From: Desulfobacterales bacterium
GTDB lineage: Bacteria; Desulfobacterota; Desulfobacteria; Desulfobacterales; Desulfosarcinaceae
Direction: 5' to 3'
Assembly: GCA_016218685.1 (NCBI GenBank)
Contig: JACRDD010000045.1
Span: 62,001 to 126,000 of the forward strand
Length of the DNA stretch: 64,000 nt
Each line of letters begins with the position of its first letter. The first letter of the stretch is position 1. The translations under genes and the position numbers were made by a program. The notes beneath the pieces are model-generated. The model did not search any database, was not told the origin of the DNA, and saw nothing but the letters and a program-made list of their open reading frames with translations. Below, piece after piece: positions 37,363 to 46,085 of the stretch.

Positions 37363-38010
37363 ATGTCGAAGAGAATGTTGCTTGTCTTCTGCCTGCTATC
37401 GTTAGCGCTTTTCTCCGCCTGTGACGGCGGCGGCTGCGGCCCCGAACCGGATGCCGACGGCGACGGCATCGTGGACGGCAAGGACAACTGCCCCAGGATC
37501 GCCAACCCGGACCAATTGGAGAGCGAAAACCTCTGTGACGCGATTTTTTGCAGCGCGGACGGTATCGGCGACCCGTGCGACAATTGTCCCCTGGCCTATA
37601 ATCCGGACCAGGCCGACAGCGACCGCGACGGCCGGGGCGACGCGTGTGACGATCCTTCCGCCAGTTGCCTGAGCAATGCCGAATGCAAGGCTGCCGACCT
37701 GTATTGCGCCAAGGCACTGGGCGCGTGCGACACCGCCGGCCTCTGCCAGGCCAAGCCCCAGGCCTGCTATGACCTCTGGCAGCCGGTGTGCGGCTGTGAC
37801 GGCCGGACCTACGGCAACGACTGCAATGCTGCGGCGGCCGGTGTTGCGGTGGATTATGAGGGGGAATGTTGCCCCGCCGATGCCTGCGGACCGGCCCTGG
37901 GCATGCCCAACTATCTTTGCGAGGACGGCGTCACCGTCGCCGGGCCTACCGGCAAATGCCGACGCAACGCCGAGGGTGCGTGCAGATGGGAAATCGTCCA
38001 GTGCCCATGA
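37363..38010 (+). CDS. Lipoprotein with thrombospondin-3-like and Kazal domains
   Basis: A 215-residue exported, very Cys-rich lipoprotein. The signal peptide ends at a lipobox (ALFSAC). Residues ~25-95 contain thrombospondin type 3 calcium-binding repeats (DADGDGIVDGKDNCP, DSDRDGRGDACDD). Residues ~130-175 contain a Kazal-type serine-protease-inhibitor domain (PVCGCDGRTYGNDC). ATG 37363 has AAGGAGG upstream. It probably sits on the outer surface and may inhibit foreign proteases or mediate adhesion. Confidence 0.88.
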   Translation: MSKRMLLVFCLLSLALFSACDGGGCGPEPDADGDGIVDGKDNCPRIANPDQLESENLCDAIFCSADGIGDPCDNCPLAYNPDQADSDRDGRGDACDDPSASCLSNAECKAADLYCAKALGACDTAGLCQAKPQACYDLWQPVCGCDGRTYGNDCNAAAAGVAVDYEGECCPADACGPALGMPNYLCEDGVTVAGPTGKCRRNAEGACRWEIVQCP

Positions 38011-38132
38011 GTGGTAATGCGATCGCCGGCGGTTGAACAGCCTGACTTTGCGCGAAGTTTTCAACCGCCGGATGGGGATTCGCAACTACTAAAATCCAAG
38101 TTGAAAACGGAAGGTCGGGATTTGGGAGCGCA

Positions 38133-39836
38133 TCAAGGCTGGGTGCCATCCTCGGTTCCCACCACCTCGTCGGCCATGACGCGGTCTCCACCCAACTGCT
38201 TGGCGGTGCGCACGCGTTCGTCGGCCTGGGCGATGAGATCGGCGGGGGTGTGTTCGCCGGCCTGGGCCAGGCCACCGGTGACCGTCACCCGCACCTGGCC
38301 TTGCTCCCATTGCAAGGCGTTGATGGCGCGGCGGATGCGGGCCCCGCAGTGCCGGGCCATCTCGATGGAGGTGTTGGGCATGACCACCAGAAATTCCTCG
38401 CCCCCATAGCGCCCCACCAGGTCGATCTCCCGCAGGTTGCGACGGATGGTCTGGCCCACATCCCGCAGCACTTTGTCACCAGTCAAATAGCCGTACTGGT
38501 CGTTGATGGGCTTGAAGCCGTCAATGTCGAATATCATGATGCACAGCGGCTGATGGTAGCGCTGGGACTTTTTAACCTCTTCGGAGAGGCGCTGGAAGAT
38601 GTGGCGGCGGTTGGGCATGCCGGTGACGCTGTCCACCAGGGATTGCTTTTTCAGCCGCTGGCTGGCCAGCAGCAGTTGGGCCGACTTCTCCTTGACGCGG
38701 CCGTCCAACTCCACGTTATTCTGGGCCAGCAGCCGCTGTTTGTCTTTCTGGCGCATCATGAACCCCAGCAGAATAACGGCCACGACCAGAAGGCCTGCGG
38801 CGACGGCCAGGAAGAGAATGCCGTGGCGATTCCAAAACAGGGGCTGCTCGTGAATCACGACGCTGCCCGGTGGCAATTGGGAAGAGTTGAGGCCGTACTG
38901 CTTCAGCTTGCGGCCGTCGAACATGTATTGGTTGGGGCTGCGCGTCAGTGGCGCGATCTCCTTCACGGGCTGGCCTGAAAGTATCCGCAGGGCCATCTGG
39001 CCGGCCAGTTCGCCTTGGCGGAACCCGGAGGTAATCATGCCGCCCACGCTGCCTCTGCCCAGATAGAAGTCCAGCGGGCTGTACACCGGCGCCGGCGACC
39101 AGCGCACCACCAGACCGATCAAATCGTTGGCCAGGGCATCGGAAAGGCCCCGATCATGGTCGAAGGCCAGCAAATAGATCAGATCGTCGGCGGTCAACCC
39201 CACCAACCGGGCCGGCAGTTCGGTGCGGTCCACATCGCGCCACACCTCCACCGCCACCTGGGGCTCGAGCAAGGCGATCATGGATTTCATCTGATCCACG
39301 AAAATTTCTTGGATGTCTTCCTTGTTCATTAGGAACAGAATGCGTTTGCAGCGGGGATGCAGTTGGAGCATGAGACTGAGGGTGGCCTGGTGGCCGAGCT
39401 GCTCGATCACGCCGGTTTCGTTCGCGCCTAAAACGGGCGGATCGGGGTTGGCCCAGTTGACGCCGCAGAAGACCACCGGCGCGTTGGGGGCGAACGCGGC
39501 GCCATGGCGGCGCACAAAACCCAGGGCCGCATCGTCCGCGACAATCACCGCGTCGAATCGAGAATCCTTGAATTTAAAACCGTAGAGGTCGGCCAGGGCC
39601 GGCAGGTAATCCGCGCGGTTGTGGCGCAGGGTATCTAGATATTCGAAGTACAACTGGATGTCGTTGTCGAAGGGGGCAAAAACCGAACGGATGCCTTCGC
39701 TGATGCGGTCGGTCCATTCCCGGCCCTGGTGGTAGCTGTGCAGCACCAACACCTTGCGCGCTTCCTGGGCGTGGGCCTGGGAAACGAGGATCGAAACCAG
39801 CAGCAGGGAGAGGGCCAGGCGGCGCATGCCATTCAT
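38133..39836 (-). CDS. Membrane diguanylate cyclase with periplasmic binding domain
   Basis: A ~567-residue sensor. A signal/anchor (LALSLLLVSILVSQAHA) precedes an ABC-substrate-binding-like periplasmic domain (VLVLHSYHQG, GGMITSGFRQGELAGQMA). A second membrane helix (GILFLAVAAGLLVVAVILLG) is followed by a GGDEF domain with intact active site GGEEF (~478-482) and inhibitory I-site REID just before it. It makes c-di-GMP in response to an extracytoplasmic ligand. The start could also be 39878 or 39827. Confidence 0.9.
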   Translation of the reverse strand: MNGMRRLALSLLLVSILVSQAHAQEARKVLVLHSYHQGREWTDRISEGIRSVFAPFDNDIQLYFEYLDTLRHNRADYLPALADLYGFKFKDSRFDAVIVADDAALGFVRRHGAAFAPNAPVVFCGVNWANPDPPVLGANETGVIEQLGHQATLSLMLQLHPRCKRILFLMNKEDIQEIFVDQMKSMIALLEPQVAVEVWRDVDRTELPARLVGLTADDLIYLLAFDHDRGLSDALANDLIGLVVRWSPAPVYSPLDFYLGRGSVGGMITSGFRQGELAGQMALRILSGQPVKEIAPLTRSPNQYMFDGRKLKQYGLNSSQLPPGSVVIHEQPLFWNRHGILFLAVAAGLLVVAVILLGFMMRQKDKQRLLAQNNVELDGRVKEKSAQLLLASQRLKKQSLVDSVTGMPNRRHIFQRLSEEVKKSQRYHQPLCIMIFDIDGFKPINDQYGYLTGDKVLRDVGQTIRRNLREIDLVGRYGGEEFLVVMPNTSIEMARHCGARIRRAINALQWEQGQVRVTVTGGLAQAGEHTPADLIAQADERVRTAKQLGGDRVMADEVVGTEDGTQP

Positions 39837-39852
39837 TCGCTTGGGGCATCCT

Positions 39853-40533
39853 TTAGAAAAACGTTTCGGTAAAGACACGTGAATCCGGGAAGCGTTCGTC
39901 GATCAAGCGTATCACGTCGCGTATCATATCCCCGTTTCCGCACAAATAAAAGTCATACATGCCCGGCGCAAGGCGCTGGGTCAGGCAGGCGTCTACACGC
40001 CCGGCGAAAAATTCGGGAGCGCCCGTGGCCGGCAACGGGCCGGAAAGGCAGGGCCGATAGGAGCGCGCGGCCGCCGCCAGCTCCCGGCCATAGACCAGGT
40101 CCTCGGCCGCGCGCACGCCGTGCAACAGGTCAAATCCCCGCACGCCGGCCCGTGCAAAAGCCACGAAGGGTGCCACCCCCGTGCCGGTGGCCACGAAAAC
40201 CGCCGGTTGCGGCGAGGGCCTGAAGGTGAAAAAACCGGAGGCGGAGCTGATCTGAAACGGTTCGCCGGGCGCGGCAACGGCCAGGCGCGGCGAAAAGCGA
40301 CCCTCGGGCAGATGCCGCACGCAGATGGAGAGTTCCGGGCCCTGGGTCGGCCCCAGGAGGGTATAGTCCCAGGTCGCCGCCTGGAACCGGAAGCCGATCT
40401 TTTGACCCGGCTGAAAGTCGAACCCCGGCGGACGGTCGAAACGAAGTTCGAAGATCCGTTCGTTTAGCCAGCGTCGGCCGATGACATGAATCGTGTAGTC
40501 GCGCACGCCGCTCCTGCCGCTCCTATCGATCAT
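39853..40533 (-). CDS. Ferredoxin-NADP reductase-like oxidoreductase
   Basis: A 226-residue FAD/NAD(P)H oxidoreductase. The flavin-binding block reads RPPGFDFQPGQKIGFRF, the NAD(P) site VATGTGVAPFVAFAR and the C-terminal block YDFYLCGNGDMIRDV. The ATG at 40533 overlaps the adenosyltransferase stop (ATGA). No iron-sulfur ligands are seen. By context it may feed electrons to reduce cobalamin for the adenosyltransferase encoded upstream. Confidence 0.85.
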   Translation of the reverse strand: MIDRSGRSGVRDYTIHVIGRRWLNERIFELRFDRPPGFDFQPGQKIGFRFQAATWDYTLLGPTQGPELSICVRHLPEGRFSPRLAVAAPGEPFQISSASGFFTFRPSPQPAVFVATGTGVAPFVAFARAGVRGFDLLHGVRAAEDLVYGRELAAAARSYRPCLSGPLPATGAPEFFAGRVDACLTQRLAPGMYDFYLCGNGDMIRDVIRLIDERFPDSRVFTETFF

Positions 40534-41111
40534 CCCTGCCAGGTCACGTCGGCAATGCCGGCCTGCTGGTTGAGGTAGCGGGCAAGCATGAAAAAATAAT
40601 CCGAGAGCCGATTGAGGAACATGACCACCGGGCCCAAGTGGCTGGGGGCGGTCGGCTGACCATCGGGCGCCCCCCCCTGCAAGGTCAGTTCGATCACCGT
40701 GCGCTCGGCCCGCCGGCATACGGTGCGGGCCATATGGGCCCAGGCCGCGGATACATGGCCGCCGGGAAGAATAAAGGCTTTGAGCTCGGGCAGACCGGCA
40801 CTGAGGGCGTCGATGCGCGCTTCGATGCGGCGGGCCGTATCCGGTCCCATGGGCGTCAACCGGCTCTGGGTTTCGGAACCGGGTGTGGCCGACAGCCAGG
40901 CACCGGCCTGGAGGAGATCGGATTGGATGCGTCGCAATTCGGTCATCGTCGCCTCGCTGCCGGGCGGCAGATGGGCCGCCAGTGCGCCCACCACGGCGTT
41001 GAGTTCATCCACCTCGCCGCAGGCCTGGACCCGGGGGTGGCTTTTGGGCACCCGCTCGCCGCTGATGAGGCTGGTTTTCCCCTGGTCGCCGGTTTGGGTG
41101 TAGATTTTCAT
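40530..41111 (-). CDS. PduO-type ATP:cob(I)alamin adenosyltransferase
   Basis: A 193-residue enzyme that makes adenosylcobalamin from ATP and cob(I)alamin. It starts MKIYTQTGDQGKTSLISGER, the family signature. C-terminal conserved blocks are RRAERTVIEL and LNRLSDYFFMLAR. Its ATG overlaps the stop of the rubredoxin-like gene, so the lack of its own Shine-Dalgarno is explained by coupling. It links to the B12-dependent radical SAM enzymes in the region. Confidence 0.92.
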   Translation of the reverse strand: MKIYTQTGDQGKTSLISGERVPKSHPRVQACGEVDELNAVVGALAAHLPPGSEATMTELRRIQSDLLQAGAWLSATPGSETQSRLTPMGPDTARRIEARIDALSAGLPELKAFILPGGHVSAAWAHMARTVCRRAERTVIELTLQGGAPDGQPTAPSHLGPVVMFLNRLSDYFFMLARYLNQQAGIADVTWQG

Positions 41112-41242
41112 TGGGGGGAGGCCTTGGCAGCCGGATCGGCCAGCAGCTCGAACATTTTGGCCGGCGCGCCGCACACCGGGCAGCGCGCGGGGGGTTTCTC
41201 GCCGTCATGGATATAACCGCAAATCAGGCAACGCCAGCGCAT
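41108..41242 (-). CDS. 44-residue rubredoxin-like zinc/iron-ribbon protein
   Basis: A 44-residue protein: MRWRCLICGYIHDGEKPP at the start, then ARCPVCGAP. Two CxxC motifs form a rubredoxin-type metal site, but the protein is shorter than classical rubredoxins (~52). ATG 41242 has AGGAGG ~7 bases upstream. Its stop overlaps the adenosyltransferase ATG (CAATGA). It could pass electrons or act as a small metal-binding partner for the operon. Confidence 0.8.
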   Translation of the reverse strand: MRWRCLICGYIHDGEKPPARCPVCGAPAKMFELLADPAAKASPQ

Positions 41243-41396
41243 GGTTTAGCCTCCTATGATTGAATGGTCTTCTTTAGCAGCCGAAATCAGGCTTGGCAAG
41301 CCATGGACCCACGATCGCATGCCTTGACTTCATTTTGCGATTCTGTTCTTCTCTGCACCAGGTCAACCGCTTCATCCACCCAAGAGGAGAATTTCC

Positions 41397-42473
41397 ATGA
41401 GCCGCTTTCTCATGCTCGACATCGGTGCCGGCACCCTCGATTTGCTCTACTACGACACCCTCAGCGGCGAGCATTTCAAGGCGGTCATGCCCGCCCCGGT
41501 GCGCCAGGTGGCCGCCGAGATCGAGCGGACCCGCGGCCCGCTGGTGGTCAGGGGCGTGGAGATGGGTGGCGGGCCGGTGAGCGATGCCCTGCGCCAGCGG
41601 GCCCAAACCGACCGGGTGGCGATCGCGGCCGAAGCCGCCGCCACCCTGCACCACGATCTGGAAAAGGTAGCGGCCCTGGGACTGGAAATTGCCGACGATG
41701 CCGTCATCGAGCGGTTGTGGCGCGATCCTCACTATACCCCTGTCACCCTGGAAGATGTGCAACCCGAACGCATCTCCCAGGTCCTAACGGGCATGGGGCT
41801 GGCGACGGAGTTCGATGCCGTGGCCCTTTGCGGCCAGGATCACGGCGTAGCGCCCAAGGGTGTATCCCACCTGGCGTTCCGCCACACCCTGTTCCAACGC
41901 CTGCTGGACGAAAGCCCCCTGCCCCACCGCCTGCTGTTCGGGCAAGATGAAGTGCCGCCGGCCTTCAATCGTCTGCGGGCCATGGCCCGCAGCGCCCGAC
42001 GGCTCGACACCCGGGAGGTGTATGTCATGGACAGCGGCATGGCCGCCATGGCCGGCGCGGCCCAGGATGCCCAGGCCCTGGGCCGGCAACCCATTCTGAT
42101 TCTGGACGTGGCCACCTCCCACACGGTGGTGGCGGCCCTGGAGGGGGACCAGGTGGCCGGCTTCGTGGAGTACCACACCCGCGATATCACCCTGGCGCGC
42201 CTGGAGGCGCTGCTGAAGGAACTGGCCGACGGCCGCATCAGCCACGACCAGATCCTGGCCGAAGGCGGCCACGGCGCCTATCTGCGCAAAACCGTGGGCT
42301 TCGAGCAAGTCCAGGCCATCATCGCCACCGGCCCCAAGCGCCGCCTGCTGGCGGACAGCCGCTTGCCCATCGTCTGGGGCGCCCCCTGGGGCGACAACAT
42401 GATGACCGGCACCGTGGGGTTGCTGGAAGCCTTGCGGCGGCGCAAGGGACTCGGCCCGATCCGCTATATTTAA
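41397..42473 (+). CDS. DUF1786 family protein (ASKHA-like)
   Basis: A 358-residue protein with an actin/sugar-kinase-like phosphate motif at the start (MLDIGAGTLDLLYYD) and a second in the C-terminal half (ILDVATSHTVVAAL). DUF1786 proteins are sometimes annotated as pyruvate-formate-lyase-activating related, but lack the radical SAM Cys motif; none is present here. AAGAGGAG lies before the ATG. Function unknown. Confidence 0.82.
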   Translation: MSRFLMLDIGAGTLDLLYYDTLSGEHFKAVMPAPVRQVAAEIERTRGPLVVRGVEMGGGPVSDALRQRAQTDRVAIAAEAAATLHHDLEKVAALGLEIADDAVIERLWRDPHYTPVTLEDVQPERISQVLTGMGLATEFDAVALCGQDHGVAPKGVSHLAFRHTLFQRLLDESPLPHRLLFGQDEVPPAFNRLRAMARSARRLDTREVYVMDSGMAAMAGAAQDAQALGRQPILILDVATSHTVVAALEGDQVAGFVEYHTRDITLARLEALLKELADGRISHDQILAEGGHGAYLRKTVGFEQVQAIIATGPKRRLLADSRLPIVWGAPWGDNMMTGTVGLLEALRRRKGLGPIRYI

Positions 42474-42501
42474 TGGAAGAATTCCTTGTGGAGAAAACGA
42501 G

Positions 42502-43098
42502 ATGCAAGAATTCTGGCTCTGCTTCGTGCCCCTGTTCGTGGCCCTGGATGTCATCGGCGTGCTGCCGATCTATGTCTCGCTGACCGAGGGGCTTTCCAAG
42601 GCCGGTCGCCGCTCGGTGCTGGTACAGTCCATTCTCACGGCCGCGGTGGTGGCCCTGGCCTTCCTGGTCTTCGGCCCGGTGCTGCTCCATTTTCTGGGAA
42701 TTACGGTGGCCGACTTCATGATCGCCGGCGGCACGCTGCTCTTTGCCATCTCGCTGAGCGATCTGCTCACCGGTGAGAAGAAACGCAGCGAGGTGGATAA
42801 AAACGAGGCCCTGGGGGCCGTGCCCCTGGGAATCCCTTTGCTGGCCGGCCCGGCCCTGTTTACCACCTCGATTCTGCTGGCCAATGCCTACGGCAAGTGG
42901 CTCACCGCCGCGGCCCTGGCAGCCAATCTGTTGATAGCGGCCGGTGTGTTCATGGTGGCCGATTCGATCACCCGCTGGCTGGGACGCAATGGCACGCGCA
43001 CGGCCTCCAAGATCGCCAGCCTGCTGCTGGCCGCCATCGCCGTGATGCTGGTGCGCAAGGGGCTGATTGAAGCCATCACGACCGCCATGCGCGGATAG
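42502..43098 (+). CDS. MarC-family membrane protein
   Basis: A 198-residue inner-membrane protein with about six hydrophobic segments. Family blocks are LFVALDVIGVLPIYVSLT and PLGIPLLAGPALFTTSILLA. The family is old-named MarC but is not proven in resistance. It precedes the sensor kinase by 17 bases and may be in the same operon. Confidence 0.92.
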   Translation: MQEFWLCFVPLFVALDVIGVLPIYVSLTEGLSKAGRRSVLVQSILTAAVVALAFLVFGPVLLHFLGITVADFMIAGGTLLFAISLSDLLTGEKKRSEVDKNEALGAVPLGIPLLAGPALFTTSILLANAYGKWLTAAALAANLLIAAGVFMVADSITRWLGRNGTRTASKIASLLLAAIAVMLVRKGLIEAITTAMRG

Positions 43099-43115
43099 AG
43101 AGGGAGGGTCGATCG

Positions 43116-44573
43116 TTGCCAAGAAAGCTCTTCCCGCTGAACATCAGCCAAAAGATCGTCATCATATCGGCCCTGGGCCTGATGGTGGCCTTGTTCATCG
43201 GCGGCACCTCCTACCAATATCTGCGAACCATCCGGACCAAGCAGGTGGTCGTGGAAAGCGTCGATGACCTGAGCAACATCATCCTGGAACTCCGGCGCTA
43301 CGAAAAGAACTACCTGCTTTACTCGGCCGAGGAAGACTTATCGGAGAATCGCCGCTACGCCCGAATGGCCAGCGACATGCTGGCCTCGATCCTGCGGACG
43401 AGCGCACGTCTAAAAATTGAATCGGAACTGAACCGATTGATGGATAGCCTCATGACCTACAACGAGGTCATGGATGCGGTGGCCTTTTGTGCCGCCGGCA
43501 CGGCCGATTTGTGCGGGCCCCTCGAAGATCGTCTGCGCGAAAGCGGCAAAGCGCTGGTGGACATCTCCCAGAGCGTGGTGCGCCTGGAACGCCAGATGAT
43601 ATTGAAAAGCTTGATCTCCGTGGAGAAGAATTTGATCATCGCCATGGTCGTGGTCATATTCATGGGACTTTTTTTCAGCGTCTTCATCGCCGCCAAGATC
43701 GTGCGCCCCCTGCGGGTCATCGAAAAGACCACCGTGCGCATCGCCCAGGGCAATTTCAAGCCGTTGCAGGTGATCAAATCCTACGACGAAACCCAACGGG
43801 TCATGGAAGCCTTCAACCGCATGATGACCGAACTGGAGCGGCGGCAGGAGCAGCTCGTCCAGGCCAAGAAGCTGACCTCCATCGGCATCCTGGCCTCGGG
43901 CATCGCCCATCAGTTGAACAACCCCTTGAACAACATCTCCACCTCGCTTCAGATTCTATCCGAAGAGTTCGGCCAGAGCCACTCGGAATTCTTCCGCCAA
44001 ATGCTGACCAACTGCGGCCAGGAGATCGTGCGGGCCAAGGAGATCGTCAAAGGGCTGCTGGAGTTTTCCCGGGAAAAGGATTTCGCGCTGCGGCCCTGGA
44101 AGCTTCAAGAAGTGGTGGCCGGCGCCATCCGCCTGATCTCCAGCCAGGTGCCCAGCGGCATCGAAATCGCAACCGAGGTACCACCGGACCTGGAGCTGAA
44201 CCTGGACAGCCAGCGCATGCAGGAGGTCTTTCTCAATCTGTTGATGAACGCCATCCAGGCCATCGAGCCCATGCCGGGCCAGGTCAAGATCACGGCCGAA
44301 AAGGTGGTGGCCTTCGATCACAAGGCCTTCGGCCAGATCTTGGTGGCCGACACCGGCAAGGGCATCGATGCCAAGGACATCGGCCGGATTTTCGATCCCT
44401 TTTTCACCACCAAAGAGGTCGGTTCCGGCACCGGGCTGGGGCTGTCCATCGTTTACGGAATCATCGAAAAGCACCAGGGAACCATCAGCGTGGAGAGCAC
44501 GCCGGGGGTCGGCACGCGCTTTATCATCTGCCTGCCCCTGGCAGAGCCGCTGAAAACCGTCCGAGGTTCATAA
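43116..44573 (+). CDS. Membrane sensor histidine kinase
   Basis: A 485-residue kinase starting at TTG with GAGGGAGG upstream. A periplasmic helical sensor lies between two membrane helices (~13-33 and ~188-208). A HAMP-like linker follows, then a HisKA domain of the IAHQLNNPL type (His ~265) and an HATPase domain (NLLMNAIQAI, DTGKGID, GTGLGLSI). Its stop overlaps the next gene's ATG by no bases (44573/44574). The cognate partner is the NtrC-type regulator; the receiver in the Lon fusion nearby is a second likely target. Confidence 0.93.
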   Translation: MPRKLFPLNISQKIVIISALGLMVALFIGGTSYQYLRTIRTKQVVVESVDDLSNIILELRRYEKNYLLYSAEEDLSENRRYARMASDMLASILRTSARLKIESELNRLMDSLMTYNEVMDAVAFCAAGTADLCGPLEDRLRESGKALVDISQSVVRLERQMILKSLISVEKNLIIAMVVVIFMGLFFSVFIAAKIVRPLRVIEKTTVRIAQGNFKPLQVIKSYDETQRVMEAFNRMMTELERRQEQLVQAKKLTSIGILASGIAHQLNNPLNNISTSLQILSEEFGQSHSEFFRQMLTNCGQEIVRAKEIVKGLLEFSREKDFALRPWKLQEVVAGAIRLISSQVPSGIEIATEVPPDLELNLDSQRMQEVFLNLLMNAIQAIEPMPGQVKITAEKVVAFDHKAFGQILVADTGKGIDAKDIGRIFDPFFTTKEVGSGTGLGLSIVYGIIEKHQGTISVESTPGVGTRFIICLPLAEPLKTVRGS

Positions 44574-45932
44574 ATGGAAACCTCCCGCATTCTGGTGGTG
44601 GACGACGAAGCCATCGCCCGCGAGAATCTGGCCTACGTCCTGCGCAAGGAAGGCCATACGGTGGTCTGCGCGCAAGACGGCGCCGCCGCGCTGCAAGCGC
44701 TGGCGCAGGCCGCCTTCGATCTGGTCATGACCGATTTGCGCATGCAGCACGTGGACGGCATGCAGGTGCTGGCGGAGGTTAAAAAGCAGCAGCCTTCGGC
44801 CGAAGTGATCGTCATCACCGGCTATGCCACCGTGAACACGGCCGTGGAGGCCATGCGCGCGGGCGCCTTTTTCTATGTCTCCAAGCCGTATCAGATCGAA
44901 GACGTGCGCATGCTGGTCCAGCAGGCCCTGGAGAAGCGCTCCTTGCGACGCACGGTGAGTGAACTCAAGAGCCAGATCAAGGCCTGCGTCCCATTGCCTG
45001 CCATGATCGGCCACAGCCCGAAGATGGAAGCGTTGAAAAAGGCGCTCCAGCAGATCGCGGTGGCCGACTGCGCGGTGGTGATCCTGGGCGAAACCGGTAC
45101 CGGCAAAGAACTGGTGGCGCGCACCATCCACCACCTGAGCCCCCGGGCCAACCAGCGCTTCCTGGCGGTCAACTGCGGCGCTTTCAATGAAGAGCTGCTC
45201 TCCAACGAACTCTTCGGTCATGAAAAGGAAGCCTTCACCGGCGCGCGGGGGGTCAAGAAGGGCTTGTTCGAAACGGTGCAGGGCGGCACCATTCTGCTGG
45301 ACGAAATCGCCGACATGCCCCTGGCCATGCAGGTCAAGCTGCTGCGGGTGTTGCAGGAGAAGAGCCTGATGCGCGTGGGCGGCACCGAGGAGATCCCGGT
45401 GGATCTGCGCGTGTTGGCCGCCACCAATAAGGATCTGCGCCTGCAGGTGGAAAAAGGGCTGTTCCGCCACGATCTCTACTTCCGGCTGAGCGTCATGACC
45501 GTGATCGTCCCGCCGCTCTCCGAAAGGAGGGAAGACATTCCGATGTTGGCCAAACACTTCCTGCGCAAATACGGCGGCTACCGCGGTACTCCGGTGGAAG
45601 AGATCGATCCGGCGGCGCTGGAAACCCTCATGGCGTACGAATTTCCCGGAAACGTGCGCGAACTGGAGAACATCATGGAACGGGCCGCGGCCGTGACCCG
45701 CGGGCCATCCATCGAAGTGCAGGACCTGCCGCCCGACCTCCAGCAGCGCCGGATTCTCCTCAGCCGCGGCAAGGGCTTTCAGGAGTTTTTGACCCTGGAG
45801 GAAAACGAGCGCGAATACATCGCCTGGATTCTCAAGCAGGTAAACCACAATAAGACCCGGGCCGCCGAAATCCTCGGCATCGACCGCGTCTCCTTGTGGC
45901 GCAAGCTGCGTCGCTATCAGATGGACGAGTAA
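44574..45932 (+). CDS. NtrC-type sigma-54-dependent response regulator
   Basis: A 452-residue regulator. The receiver domain has Asp54 in VMTDLRM. The AAA+ domain has the Walker A ETGTGKE and Walker B GTILLDEIAD. The sigma-54 contact loop reads EAFTGA instead of GAFTGA (~219). The C-terminal Fis-like HTH is TRAAEILGIDRVSLWRKLRR. It would activate sigma-54 promoters on phosphorylation by the preceding kinase. No -24/-12 site was located with confidence. Confidence 0.93.
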   Translation: METSRILVVDDEAIARENLAYVLRKEGHTVVCAQDGAAALQALAQAAFDLVMTDLRMQHVDGMQVLAEVKKQQPSAEVIVITGYATVNTAVEAMRAGAFFYVSKPYQIEDVRMLVQQALEKRSLRRTVSELKSQIKACVPLPAMIGHSPKMEALKKALQQIAVADCAVVILGETGTGKELVARTIHHLSPRANQRFLAVNCGAFNEELLSNELFGHEKEAFTGARGVKKGLFETVQGGTILLDEIADMPLAMQVKLLRVLQEKSLMRVGGTEEIPVDLRVLAATNKDLRLQVEKGLFRHDLYFRLSVMTVIVPPLSERREDIPMLAKHFLRKYGGYRGTPVEEIDPAALETLMAYEFPGNVRELENIMERAAAVTRGPSIEVQDLPPDLQQRRILLSRGKGFQEFLTLEENEREYIAWILKQVNHNKTRAAEILGIDRVSLWRKLRRYQMDE

Positions 45933-46034
45933 AAGCCATCCCCCGCGCTCCGCTGGTTATCGAAGGCCGGATGCTGGTTTTCGAACGATTTGACCAATAA
46001 CCAAACGGGGAAAATTCGCATGCTCCCGCGCACA

Positions 46035-46053
46035 TTATGCGTCTGGCGCATAA
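46035..46053. repeat. Small inverted repeat between convergent genes
   Basis: Arms ttatgcg and cgcataa around a 5-base loop, followed by another ggcgcataaa copy. It lies between the converging NtrC-type gene and the AlbA-domain gene, so it may contribute to termination, but there is no T-run. Confidence 0.4.
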
Positions 46054-46085
46054 ATAGGCGCATAAAAATGAGCTGGGCGCAAAAA

